Made by a program: the position numbers and the translations under genes. Of a stretch of DNA of 64,000 nt, positions 8,611 through 19,077 are shown one piece after another. How positions within the stretch are numbered: the first letter of the stretch is position 1; each line of letters starts with the position of its first letter. The stretch spans positions 439,502-503,501 of the forward strand of contig LT598460.1 of assembly GCA_900074725.1 (NCBI GenBank), in the 5' to 3' direction. The notes beneath the pieces are model-generated. The model ran no database searches. It was not told the DNA's origin and saw nothing but the letters and a program-made list of their open reading frames with translations. This DNA is from Lachancea dasiensis (lineage: Eukaryota > Ascomycota > Saccharomycetes > Saccharomycetales > Saccharomycetaceae).

Positions 8611-10618
8611 TTGTCCTACGTTCGTTACTGTACGCGCAAGTGTTTGGCCTTATTGAGAGCCTAATCCCCTTTAGTTTTCCTAAGACTACGCCAGTCCATC
8701 GTGTGACATGCTATCAATCTCTGCCTTGGGATAGGAACGGTCAGCGCCCAAGTGACGGCCCTCGCAACGCATACCGCCTTGCTTCTGTTATTGCAGTTTG
8801 AATTATTCAGTTTCGCTTATCAAATTTAAGACGAGATCTGCAGTTTTTTCAGCTTATCTTCACGGTCTATTCGTAGAATTAGAATTACCACGAGTCCCAC
8901 GATCTTCACCTGTTCCAACTAATTTCTGAACGCTACAGCAGGCCATTCCAGCAAGCGTACGATTCTCTGCATCGTGTTGTTTGAGCTGGAATTACCAAGT
9001 GTGGAACTTGAAGGTACGCTGACCAAAAAAGGCTGTATCAAGGGTAATAGTTTTAAGAGTTTCAACTATTACTGTGTTGCTAGACACCCGCCGACCTATT
9101 AATCATTTCCGTCTCTCTTATCCAAAGGTTTTTTGGAAATATCATCTCTGACACATTTCCCCACCATGATTCCCTGGTCGGAAAGATGAATAGGTGCATC
9201 CGCATTGCACAGACAGTTTAGTATTATCAAATTTTGGTCGTCGATATTAGCCTTAATACTCTCGCCACATGAGAAATCCATGTAGAGTTGCCCAGCAAAC
9301 TTGCACTGTCAATGGATAGCCGGCCGTGGCTTTTCTGTGAAATTTAAGAACGCCCTGGTCTATAAAACTAAGTTTCCGGACAAATAATCAATGCACGCTT
9401 TGTGGTAGAGCAATCCTGAAACTCTTGGGAGGAGATATTGCATAACCATTCATTCCTTCATAACTTTGAGCATCTTAAAACCGTGTAATGCCTGTCCCCA
9501 TGCTCTTGGTATCGCATCATGATACTCACAAGGCTCTGCCTCAGTCTAGCTTATAGATAAAATGAGACGGGGATACTGGTGAAAGATAGTGCTGCCTGTG
9601 CGATGATCCACCTTAAAAAAAAAGTGGTTCTGCGTTGTGTTAAGCGTTGCGAACGCCAACGCCTTTCTCCCACCGATCCTGAGTGTGTTATCCTTATCTT
9701 TAGACACCAAGCATCTTGCGGAGCGCCAAAAGAGTTTGTCGTGCGTCACCCTTTTCTCTCGATAAGGAGTGATCGGCCAGAGAGAGAAAAGGTGCCACTT
9801 TGAAGCCCAGGACAACCAACGCACAGATCTAATATTGTTGGTTCACTGAGAGTACCATGATGATGATCAATTCTGGACGCCGAGAGCCTTACGCTAACTA
9901 TTCAAGAACATCTTCCATCGTCTCCTTATATATAAATATACCATCGTAGTCTAACATTAAATGATTTTATAATCATCAATTACTGTTCTTAAAGTTCTTT
10001 GTGGGAATAAAGTTACGATAGCTTAAGGTAGAAAGAAGGGCTTGAGTATCTGCAGAATGCGCGCAGTCATGTATAGTGAAACTTCGCTGACTTGAATAAA
10101 ACTTACCGAGACACGCGATGGAATTTACTTAAAAGTACTGAATAGTGGCATCTAACTTTGAACATGCATATGCGGGTTATTCTCCTGACGTTCGCGTTAG
10201 TCTCTTCATTTTGCCTTTTAATTTTGTATCGCCACCAAATCTTGCAACGTAGCTGATTCCCAGTACCAGCACCGGTGGAACAGGATTATAATGGGGCATC
10301 TGGCACTGGGCGTGGCCAACCGCAGCAGAAACATAACGGCCTCGTCAGCATGCCTAGGACATAATAGAATTTTTATAAACTTGTGACCAATTCAAGAATG
10401 TGGAACGGAGAGAATGTCAATTGACGGCGTAATGTGTTTCATCATTTAAAAAATGCCTTTACTGTCACTACCCGTCAACCAGGTTTGGCAATTGATCCTT
10501 CTTAGGCTCGGAAGACGGTGGCCTTCCGAGAAAAGCTCAAGCATTGCCGAATGCCAACTCAGTGCAAAATAGCTAAGTACTCTTAGATTCAAAGTATTTT
10601 ATAAAATTAAAATGAGAT
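8611..10618. other. 2-kb AIM7-LCB2 intergenic region, no gene recognised
   Basis: No frame longer than about 90 codons exists on either strand, and none shows recognisable similarity or yeast-like codon use. There is an AT-rich patch at about 9930-10010. The stretch holds the AIM7 promoter and LCB2 terminator; its unusual length for this window could hide a non-coding RNA, a replication origin or a degenerated gene, but I can support none of these. Confidence 0.5.
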
Positions 10619-12283
10619 TCAGTTTGCGAAGAATCTATCATCCTTACAATCGACAGGGGTGTGCTTAATCACATCCTCGATATCCCATCTAGCGGTTTTC
10701 CCAGAACTTACTTTAAGGAAAAGCTTTTCTCCAACTTCGTTGACGTGGCGTAGCAAATAGTCAATATCCTCCTTAGTCAAGGCAGCTGATACGCAGAATC
10801 TAACACGCGACTCAATCAGAGGGGTTGCTGGGTAAGCAACTACAACTACAGCAATCTTTCTTTGTAACATCATTCTTGAAAAAGCCGGCATCTTTGATGG
10901 GGCGTACAATAACATGGGGACCACTGGGGAGTCGGCGATACCGTAAACAATGAATCCTAATCTCTTCAAAGCCAATCTCAAGTACCTCGAATTGAATGCA
11001 ATACGTTGTAGCCTCTCAAGGCCTTCACCTGGGTTTAATTCACCAGTAATGATTCGTAGGGATGTGCAAGTTTGAGCCAGGACTGCGGCTGGGACTGACT
11101 CTCCGTAATTGGTGGTGGTCAAGTCACACCTCAAACGATCAATGATACTCTTGTCAGCAGCGATATAGCCACCAGCCGCACCGAAAGACTTGGTAAATGT
11201 ACCCATCATGATATCCAAGTTCGAAGGACTAATTCCGAAATAGTCGCACACGCCACGACCATTAGGGCCAATGGCTCCGATAGAATGTGCTTCATCAACA
11301 TACAAGTAGCATTTGTATTTCTTTTTTAGCTCCACAAGCTTAGGTAGATTGCACATCGTCCCCTCCATAGAGAATAGGCCCTCCACGCAAATAAGGATCT
11401 TTTTCCATGGCCTATGAGTTTTGGGCTGACCATTCACAATTTGGTCTTTGATCAATTTCTCCAAAACTTCCATGTTATTATGCTTGAATGCCTTGACAGT
11501 AGCACCGGACAGACGAACACCTGTTCTGATGGAGGTGTGGTTCAGTTCGTCGGAAATAACTAAACACTTGGGATCTAGGATGGAGTTGAAGAAATTGGCG
11601 TTGCTGCCGTAGCCCTGAGAGAACACCATAGCATCTTCTTTTCCGACAAATTCCGCTACAAGTTTTTCAGTAGATATGTGTAGTTCGGAAGTACCGAGCT
11701 GCGTCCTGGGTCCGCCAGCACAAACGCCGTATTTGTCGATGCTGTCCAGGGCGCTGCTGGTACAAAGTCCTTCGCTCTGGGCAAATCCCAAGTAATTGTA
11801 TGACGATAGGTTCAAGCACATCGTGGAGGTGCCTGGATACGTGTAAAAACTATTAAGGTTGTGTGCAATGCGGTCGATGCATGAAATAAACCTACCAGGA
11901 ACCCCAGCAGTAGGTCTAGAGAAACAGTCATCAATCCTCAGTTTTAGTCTCCTCACGTAGAAACTTTCGAATTTGGAAAACCAAGGGGCCAGACCGTCCT
12001 TCTCCATGATGTCCTGGTGACGATCTTTTTGGAACGTTAAACCTAAAAAATCGTGGATATGTCCCAATATGAGAAGTATCAAGTAGTTTAGGTACGTGAT
12101 GACAACGACGTAGTAAGGGGGGGTGTCTAGGATCAATTCTTGTAAAGGCTCTCCATTTCGCGATTTCATTTCATACAAATACTCCTTCGATGTTAAGGGC
12201 CCGAACTCATTAGCTTTCTTATCTTCCACGGATTGCTCCGGAAATTCGACTAACGGAACTTTCAAATTAGCTATTGAGCTCAT
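10619..12283 (-). CDS. LCB2: Serine palmitoyltransferase catalytic subunit
   Basis: PLP-dependent alpha-oxoamine synthase that with Lcb1 condenses serine and palmitoyl-CoA, the first committed step of sphingolipid synthesis in the ER. I place the start at the ATG at 12283, giving 554 residues (yeast 561); the frame continues upstream only through a non-ATG codon. A membrane segment lies at about residues 57-80, followed by the conserved HDFLG. The active-site motif GTFTKSFGAAGGYIA has the PLP lysine at K365, one residue from the yeast position, and DEAHSIGAIG lies at 330-339. The C-terminal SPVVPMLLY and YPATPL segments are also present. Flanked by AIM7 and YDR061W as in S. cerevisiae. Confidence 0.97.
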   Translation of the reverse strand: MSSIANLKVPLVEFPEQSVEDKKANEFGPLTSKEYLYEMKSRNGEPLQELILDTPPYYVVVITYLNYLILLILGHIHDFLGLTFQKDRHQDIMEKDGLAPWFSKFESFYVRRLKLRIDDCFSRPTAGVPGRFISCIDRIAHNLNSFYTYPGTSTMCLNLSSYNYLGFAQSEGLCTSSALDSIDKYGVCAGGPRTQLGTSELHISTEKLVAEFVGKEDAMVFSQGYGSNANFFNSILDPKCLVISDELNHTSIRTGVRLSGATVKAFKHNNMEVLEKLIKDQIVNGQPKTHRPWKKILICVEGLFSMEGTMCNLPKLVELKKKYKCYLYVDEAHSIGAIGPNGRGVCDYFGISPSNLDIMMGTFTKSFGAAGGYIAADKSIIDRLRCDLTTTNYGESVPAAVLAQTCTSLRIITGELNPGEGLERLQRIAFNSRYLRLALKRLGFIVYGIADSPVVPMLLYAPSKMPAFSRMMLQRKIAVVVVAYPATPLIESRVRFCVSAALTKEDIDYLLRHVNEVGEKLFLKVSSGKTARWDIEDVIKHTPVDCKDDRFFAN

Positions 12284-12994
12284 GATGGGCCTGATGAAAC
12301 GCGTAGATATGCCCACCGCAGCGCTATGTCCTAACTCTTAATTTGTTGAAATGTATTACTTCCTATCGTGTGTAAAACTAATACCTTCACATCACTTAAA
12401 GTTCGTAGAACATGATTTATACATCGTAGAGTCAAGAATTCGACCAAGAGTCTCATCACCCTTGTTGATCCCCGCAGCGCTGAGACGAATATTCAAGGTT
12501 TTCGTGTATGGAATTATCAGTTGTTAACTTGAACTGTGCACTTATTGTCCTGAATTTAGATACCGCTATTTGAGTCCTAATCATTAACTGGTTCCAGTAA
12601 CTGCCTACGAAGATACGTTGTAGAAAGAACTAAGTCTGATTGTAGACATGAGCTTGATAGACGAGCCCGCGCTCTCTTATGCCGCGGTGGGAAAAGATGA
12701 TTAACGATGTAGCATTGTGTTTGGCCTCTTGCGCTCTGGTCAGAAAAGATCTCGCAAGACGCTCTCATAATCACGTGAATATTCTTGAGCTGGATACTCA
12801 GCTTCAGTAAGCTCAAGGCGCATCATGATTAATTGGGTTTGCAATTAACCTCCTATTCGACATTTGCTTTCCATGTAGTCTGAACGACATCAGCAGCTAG
12901 TAGTGATGATATTGTATTTTTATCTGCCGCTGAATGAGTCTTGTACGGTTTTATAAAACTATGTATATCGAGCCCTGCTCTACCTACTACAACA
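12284..12994. other. LCB2 upstream / YDR061W downstream region
   Basis: 711 bp with no supported gene. It contains a palindromic TCACGTGA (12771-12778), a Cbf1-type site, about 490 bp before LCB2; whether it acts on LCB2 is unknown. Confidence 0.5.
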
Positions 12995-14566
12995 TTACCC
13001 AAAGGTTACGTTACCGATCTCATAATGACCTGGAGAGATGAGCCGTAAGTAGTGGTCGCACCGGGGGGTTTCTGCGGGGACGTGGGACACAACTAGCACA
13101 ATACCTGGCCAGTAATCCAAAAATTGATGACAAAGCTTTACTGAGTCTTCCTCCATAGCAGAGAAAGCTTCATCCAGAATCAAGACCTGAGGCATTTTTA
13201 ACAAGCTGCGAACAAATAAGACTAATTTCTGATTACTCACCGAGAGATTGCCATACTTTTCTTCAGCCACATCTTTCAATCCGAAATAATCTGCATAAAC
13301 GTCTAAAATTTGACGCTGATGGGGACTTAGGTGACCGTAACATGCTAGAAAATCATTAGAGGAGTTTTCATTAAACCCTGTAGCCAAAGACTCCTTCACG
13401 CTTAACTTTGCGCTCTGCGATTTGTTGAAAATAGCATGCAATTCAGGAGAAGACATACCGATTCTCCGGTTGATGGTGAAATAGTCTGTGGAGCCTGTTT
13501 TTCTAGGAGATCCGTTTTCGACAATTCGCGAGTTCCACGATTGGGGGTGATCTGCAGTAACTAGTGATAGCAAAGTTGATTTTCCAGTACCATTATTTCC
13601 CCTTATATGCCATTTGGTTTTCTGCGCCACTTTCCAGTTCAATTCCTTTAGGATAGGCTCGCCTTTGTATGAGACAGAGATACCATGAAATTGTATTCCA
13701 TCAGGAAGCTTGACAACTTCATGATGTGGCACTTGTGCTAAGGGATGATAGGATAATAGATCCTCGATTTTGTATTTTGTTTCTAAGTTTGTCCTCGCAT
13801 TCACAAGCTCAAAGCGCTCCCTCGTCGACTTGATTAGGTCCCGTACACTATCTACATTTCCCTGGAAAACAATGCCCTCATCATTGACACAACAAACATG
13901 CGTACACCAAGGTGGAATTTTATCGTGATACCTCAATCCTATCACAATCGGGCTTCTGGAGTATCTTCCCAGAAAATCTGAAATAATCTTGGTTGCCGTC
14001 GGATCGAGACCCAAAAAGGGATCATCTATGAGGGCCAAATCTGGCTCCTTCAATAAACTGCGTGCTAGACGAGCCCTTCGCATCTGACCGTTACTGAGTC
14101 CCATGGCCCAGCGGTTTTCCAGCTCCTTTAAATGGAGCTCACTTAAAAGAAATGAATACAACTGTGGGTCAATTTTCCTGCTGGTGTGAGTTACTTCATA
14201 GTTAACAGACATTGATCCTATCGAATTATCTTGAATGAACTTGCCGCAGGTTTGATCGAAATCGTCTTTGAAGTACTCGTACCGAGCACTAATGTGTGCC
14301 GTGGGCATCACTCCTGTAAATTTAACAAACTCTATCCTAGCAATGGCATTCTTTTTCATGCCATATTGCAAGGAAAGAGACGGTACCGATAGATATTTGT
14401 TTCCTATCGCATCCATAAATTTAGACCTCTCGGCTCCCCATATTACCCATTTTTCTCCTGGTTTGATGTCGAATTTCTTTATGGGAACAGGAAAAACGGC
14501 TGGTGCAGCTCGCTGCAATGACGACTTAAAAAGTGCGTTCCTGATCTGCAGCACCGATTGGCTCAT
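12995..14566 (-). CDS. Tandem ABC ATPase without membrane domain (YDR061W-like)
   Basis: Orthologue of the uncharacterised S. cerevisiae YDR061W, 523 residues, with two ABC nucleotide-binding domains and no transmembrane segments, resembling bacterial ModF-type proteins. The first domain has a signature LSNGQMRRAR (157-166) and Walker B with LIDD (179-182) but a degenerate P-loop (GAERSKF near 44-50). The second has a full Walker A GNNGTGKS (323-330), a variant signature LSVSNQK, and Walker B VLILDEAF. The probable role is soluble, perhaps mitochondrial, but the function is unknown. The ATG at 14566 aligns with the yeast start. Located between LCB2 and a mannosyltransferase gene on the same strand. 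Confidence 0.9.
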   Translation of the reverse strand: MSQSVLQIRNALFKSSLQRAAPAVFPVPIKKFDIKPGEKWVIWGAERSKFMDAIGNKYLSVPSLSLQYGMKKNAIARIEFVKFTGVMPTAHISARYEYFKDDFDQTCGKFIQDNSIGSMSVNYEVTHTSRKIDPQLYSFLLSELHLKELENRWAMGLSNGQMRRARLARSLLKEPDLALIDDPFLGLDPTATKIISDFLGRYSRSPIVIGLRYHDKIPPWCTHVCCVNDEGIVFQGNVDSVRDLIKSTRERFELVNARTNLETKYKIEDLLSYHPLAQVPHHEVVKLPDGIQFHGISVSYKGEPILKELNWKVAQKTKWHIRGNNGTGKSTLLSLVTADHPQSWNSRIVENGSPRKTGSTDYFTINRRIGMSSPELHAIFNKSQSAKLSVKESLATGFNENSSNDFLACYGHLSPHQRQILDVYADYFGLKDVAEEKYGNLSVSNQKLVLFVRSLLKMPQVLILDEAFSAMEEDSVKLCHQFLDYWPGIVLVVSHVPAETPRCDHYLRLISPGHYEIGNVTFG

Positions 14567-14839
14567 GACCCGCCTGAGCTTTGAAATGAATTGATACGAG
14601 ACCCACCATAGCTCAGTTATTATATTCTATGACTCCTAAATGCTCAAATAAAGATCAAAAAAATTAAGTTGACGTCGAACATAGTACATATTGAAGCTCG
14701 AAACTCCAGGTAAATTATACCATACCTATTGAAGGACAAATTTGGAGGTTACTCAGGTAACCTCGAAGCGCAAGAAAGACGCTCATTAAATGCTAAGGAA
14801 CAAGTCAAAAAACGGAAAATCTCAAGCACTATCTCATCC

Positions 14840-16999
14840 TCAAGGCTTGCGAGTAAAGGCCTGTTGTAAATAATCTGCAACCCAAACTTGATTGATGGCA
14901 TTGTATCTAGCCCTTTGTTCGGACGAAAACATGAGAAATCTTCCCTTTTCATACACTTTATTAAAGGAGTATGGTTTGAGATGTCTTTCATAGCGGGCAC
15001 AGTAGTAATACCCTCTACAGCGCCCGTCAGGTTTCCCCCAAGCATCACCCTTGTCGGCTGGAATGATACCGGCTTGCATATCCACAGCTCCTTGGTAAAC
15101 TTTCTGTACTTCCTCGAATGTTGCGAACTTTGAGGACATGCGCAACCCCTCGTCTTCCCAGTCATTCTTAGCAACATCAAACTTGCAGTATTGGGTACCA
15201 CCATTTACCCACAGCAAACCATCGCGAGGGTGGAGGTGGGAGATTGTAATGCTGCACACTTCGCTCTTTCTTTGCTTCAATTGCCTGTCAACGTTGCTTT
15301 GGTCTTGATAATGACCGGTAGCACCAGGTCTGGAAGCGTGGAAGGAAAAATGGTGTCCGGACACATAGAAGCCTAGCCAAAAGAATTCTTTGTCTCCATG
15401 ACTGCAGCCGGCAAGCTCTGGAGTGAGGTGCATCAGTAGCGATATCATGAGCGGCACACTGTGAGAAGATTTGTCGACAACCACTAAGCCCGAGTCCATC
15501 TGATGCTTTTTGTTGTCGAAAAAAAAGTCCCTGAAGCCTTTCTCCTCTGGTGTCAGTAGATTTTCGCATTGAAACTCAACGTAGTCTGCATTGATAGATG
15601 GAAAGTGGTGGAAGTAGCGACTTTCCAAAAATCTGGGCGCTAAGGTTTCCACTTTGGCAGGACATTTGGGATCTGGAATGCCCTCGTTCAAGAAACGGTC
15701 TTTAAAGAATAGAGTACCGGTCTTGACATAGTCTGTGTTGTCAAAAAAATAGTTCATGTCAACGTAATTGACTGCATCAACATCGATGAAGACGTACTCT
15801 TCAAATAAATTGAAGGAAGTGGCCAGCCACTTGTTTTTGAAGCGCTCGAAACTATCCATGACGCCGGGGTCTAGAGTCGGGGACACATCCAGAAACCAGA
15901 GGTCCTGTTTGACATTTTGCCCGTCCTTGTAGTCAATGTCAGGGAAGACTAATTCATCCGACTGTGCGATCTTGAGTAGGGTATCGATGGTGTCGCGAGA
16001 AATATCGCCTTTCGTGACAACTTGAATTGGCAGCTTGTTTCCGGTAAATCTCCAATGGGCCAATAGCTTAGCCGCGAGGTAGAGCTGGCCGTCTCCAAAA
16101 CTCAAAACGATGCCTCTGGGGGCGACCATCCCGCTCATGTGGTTCCAGTTCCAGAGAAACGAATGCGCAGCATCGTACTCGTACTTCACCGCATCGGCCG
16201 TGGTATACTTGCCGTGCTCGATTTTGGGCAGATAACCTTGCTCCATGATTCTACCCTTGGGATTGATGATTTGAGGCATGATGTTCTCGAACGTGGATTG
16301 GTTGAATCTGCGTACGATTGGGAACATGCGGTGCTCGAAGTCCCACTGGTCTGCGGCCTCGTCCGGGACACTGTCGAAAATCTTGGCCATGTCGATACGC
16401 TCGGCGACCTCGGACACAAAACACTGGTCATACATTCGCAGGCGCTCCATCCCCAGCGCCATGTCCACCTCGCGCTTGCGCGTCCTGACCGCCTCCCGAG
16501 CGCCCTCGTCCACGTCCACCAGGTGGCTTTCCTCCTCATCGTTGATAATGAAGTTCCACTTCTGGTAGTCGTTGCGCCAGCCTGGCGTCATGGTGTAGAG
16601 CTTGTGGAAATAGAAAAAACACCGCGCCTCCTGCGACAGCTCGTCGAAGAACTTGTACCGGTGCTTGCGACCCAAAACGTCCCACGATTTCTTGCGGTTG
16701 TTGGCCATGTCACTGTTGAACTTGGGAATGAGTTCCAGCGGCGACAATTTCAGGCCGGCAACATTGTCCACGGGCACTGTGGGCGCGAGGAACTCGTGGT
16801 ACGCCGAGTCTTCCACGTTGAGCCCTGGCGTCAACTGCCCGGCATTTTCCGACGGCGTGTAGCCCGACAACTTGGAGTACTCGTCCAGTTTCGACGCCTG
16901 CACGTATATAACCATGGCTGCCAACATGGCCGCAACCGGCACAGCCACTTTCGCCACCATCCGGCCCGACGGCCACTTTACATTCCTCATCGATTGCAT
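14840..16999 (-). CDS. MNN1: Alpha-1,3-mannosyltransferase, MNN1 family
   Basis: Golgi type II membrane glycosyltransferase that adds terminal alpha-1,3-mannose to N- and O-glycans. The start is the ATG at 16999 (719 residues; yeast Mnn1 is 762); the frame extends one further codon upstream only by GTG. A signal-anchor lies at about residues 14-35. The family core is present: RGIVLSFGDGQLYLAAKLL (295-313), the acceptor/donor region QDLWFLD, and the metal-binding DVD at D406-D408 within EYVFIDVDAVNY. The 5' half is markedly GC-rich, which creates a long spurious antisense frame. Several paralogues (MNN1, MNT2-4) exist in yeasts, so the exact orthologue is less sure than the family. It stands at the edge of the YDR061-065-like block. 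Confidence 0.82.
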   Translation of the reverse strand: MQSMRNVKWPSGRMVAKVAVPVAAMLAAMVIYVQASKLDEYSKLSGYTPSENAGQLTPGLNVEDSAYHEFLAPTVPVDNVAGLKLSPLELIPKFNSDMANNRKKSWDVLGRKHRYKFFDELSQEARCFFYFHKLYTMTPGWRNDYQKWNFIINDEEESHLVDVDEGAREAVRTRKREVDMALGMERLRMYDQCFVSEVAERIDMAKIFDSVPDEAADQWDFEHRMFPIVRRFNQSTFENIMPQIINPKGRIMEQGYLPKIEHGKYTTADAVKYEYDAAHSFLWNWNHMSGMVAPRGIVLSFGDGQLYLAAKLLAHWRFTGNKLPIQVVTKGDISRDTIDTLLKIAQSDELVFPDIDYKDGQNVKQDLWFLDVSPTLDPGVMDSFERFKNKWLATSFNLFEEYVFIDVDAVNYVDMNYFFDNTDYVKTGTLFFKDRFLNEGIPDPKCPAKVETLAPRFLESRYFHHFPSINADYVEFQCENLLTPEEKGFRDFFFDNKKHQMDSGLVVVDKSSHSVPLMISLLMHLTPELAGCSHGDKEFFWLGFYVSGHHFSFHASRPGATGHYQDQSNVDRQLKQRKSEVCSITISHLHPRDGLLWVNGGTQYCKFDVAKNDWEDEGLRMSSKFATFEEVQKVYQGAVDMQAGIIPADKGDAWGKPDGRCRGYYYCARYERHLKPYSFNKVYEKGRFLMFSSEQRARYNAINQVWVADYLQQAFTRKP

Positions 17000-17867
17000 C
17001 ACTATGCTTTTCGAGCCTCGCTCTTTAAAGTCTACTCACCGCCTCTAAATACTGCTAAAGTCAACTCCCAGCACCACAAACAAGTGCAGCACAAACCCCA
17101 GTTCCAATTGCTTTTAAAACTAGCAACAACAGCCCGACTTGGACTTCCGTACTAAACTTCTGAACTGGTCTCACACGTACCTTCCAAAACTATATATACT
17201 CAACACACTACTGTTACGCCCACAACACGACCGTGTTGTTGGTTTCCCGCACCTTTTATAGGTACGCCAAATTCCATATCTGCAGAACCTAAATAGATAT
17301 TTCACGGCCCATGTGGTAGCGGTCCAGGGCTTTTGGTTTAAATTGACTACTCAACAATTACGGGCATCAGTGGTATCACTTTTCACCAAACATGTGCATG
17401 CTAATTTAAGTTTGTGGTTTATACTAATTATACTTGGCATAGAGTTCTGTGTGGGACCACCGTGACCAAGTGATACACAAGATTTTTTTATTCCGGCGCA
17501 TCATAGTCGGTGGCTTTGACCTAAAACTATGGGCATGAGCGGATTATTCTAGTGTAGAGATTGAAGAAATGTATACGAAGGGTGGGGCGTTGTTGCTGCC
17601 AGTCGTTGATAGTTGTCAGGGAAAACTTCGTTGCTTTACAGCAGGTGCCGCAGGGGATTATGTTGCCTGGTCACGTTTGCGAGTGGTAGGAAGAGTGCAC
17701 GACTGTGGTGACAGATGAGACGGCGCTGCAGATTTCTGACTAGGCAAATGGGTCCGCGAAACAGTTCTGTTGGTTGCGTTTGTTTTGGGAGGATCTTTTT
17801 TTTCGGTTCTCATGTGCCGTGAACCGTATTCAACGCAAGGGCGGAGAATGAGGGCTTGGCAGCGAGC

Positions 17868-17868
<1 letters not shown>

Positions 17869-17904
<36 letters not shown>
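17869..17904. repeat. (GT)18 microsatellite
   Basis: Thirty-six uninterrupted bases of alternating G and T, about 870 bp upstream of the MNN1 start. Expected to be length-variable between strains and able to adopt Z-DNA. Confidence 0.98.
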
Positions 17905-17905
<1 letters not shown>

Positions 17906-18951
17906 GGGTGGTGTCCTTTGTGTTTTAGTTTCAATTACGTGATCAAAGGCACGGAGAATGCAAAGTTTTTTTCTTGGCGTTTTCGGTCTTGGCGGACCAA
18001 ACGAGCGCACGCTGGGAGACGAAAAAGGCGCTGGGAGAGCCTTGTCTTGACGCCGGTGCTGGAAGCACAGCCGTGAAGGGAAGCCGGATGGAGCTGGCAA
18101 TACACACGAGATCACGCGATCCCGCGCCAGGCTGGGCTCCTCCCGCGAGGTGTCATTGGGACAAGATTGAAAGGCACTATGGACGCGTTCCGGGTCCGAG
18201 GGAAATGTGCGACGGCACTCAAATCGCGGATCCTCGTGCCCATGACCTGAACTTTTCCTGACATTGCAGTGTATCATCCTGAACGGAAGAGTCGTTGGTA
18301 GAAACGGTTCCTTAAGATGACAGGATAATAATGCCGTCATGATGTCGGCAACTCGTTCCCGCTCTGAGGATCGGTCTCTCGCTGAGCGCATGCTTCGGTG
18401 GCGCTTCTTTTAGAACTCTCCACTAGTGGCTAGCCAGTCGGGACCGGAGCCCGAGCAATCTTCTATTTATGTAGCGTCAGATTGTAGTACGACATTATGC
18501 CGTTAAGGGTCAGCGCCTTCGTGCCTCCTCACCGTGACCAAAATTTCGCACAAGAGTCGCGTGCTGAGCTGGCAACACTTTATAATGATATGGATGTGTC
18601 GGGAACCAAAGATTCTCCCTGAGAATGGACTCACAATGGCCAGCAACGTGCTTAAATATCACATATGGAGCTTGCGGATAAAACTGTTATCTGCTCTCCT
18701 GCGGAGCAGCACCGCCCATCTGCTTGGTCCGATAAGCTTCTAAGGTAAGGTACAGATTCGCCTCAATAAAATAAAGTGTTTTTTTGTTTGGGACGAAAAG
18801 GGCAACAGCTCATCTACTGTATATGATTTACTGTCGTTGTGAGACTATTCACCTTGGTAAAGCCAAACGTAAATATTTGGGCTCGCTGAGCGTCGGCAGA
18901 CTCATCATTCGCGCCAACCTGTTCTTAGGACGACAACAACCTAAAATAACC

Positions 18952-19077
18952 ATGACCACCAACGATGTCACTCATCAGGAGGTGAAAGCCGCAAAGGAAG
19001 ACAACCATACCACAGTTCGCACTGCGCGGCTTCTTACCTTCTTGCTCAGTTTTTCGAGAAACTACAAATCGGAATAA
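18952..19077 (+). CDS. Possible 41-residue small ORF, doubtful
   Basis: A short frame beginning ATGACCACCAACGATG after an A-rich leader (AAAATAACC), a good yeast start context, and ending SRNYKSE. It encodes a polar, charged peptide with a short leucine-rich patch (TARLLTFLLSF). I recognise no homologue. It is the best-looking short frame in the 3.8-kb gap but could easily be chance. Confidence 0.15.
   Translation: MTTNDVTHQEVKAAKEDNHTTVRTARLLTFLLSFSRNYKSE

Noticed and set aside
16139-17155. 338-codon frame antisense to MNN1
   Set aside because: No ATG at its head, covers the GC-rich 5' part of a well-supported gene, and its sequence is leucine/valine/histidine-rich mirror sequence without family features.
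17810-18391. 193-codon minus-strand frame upstream of MNN1
   Set aside because: Reads through the (GT)18 tract as Thr-His repeats, arginine/serine/proline-rich throughout, no recognisable domain; explained by high GC content.
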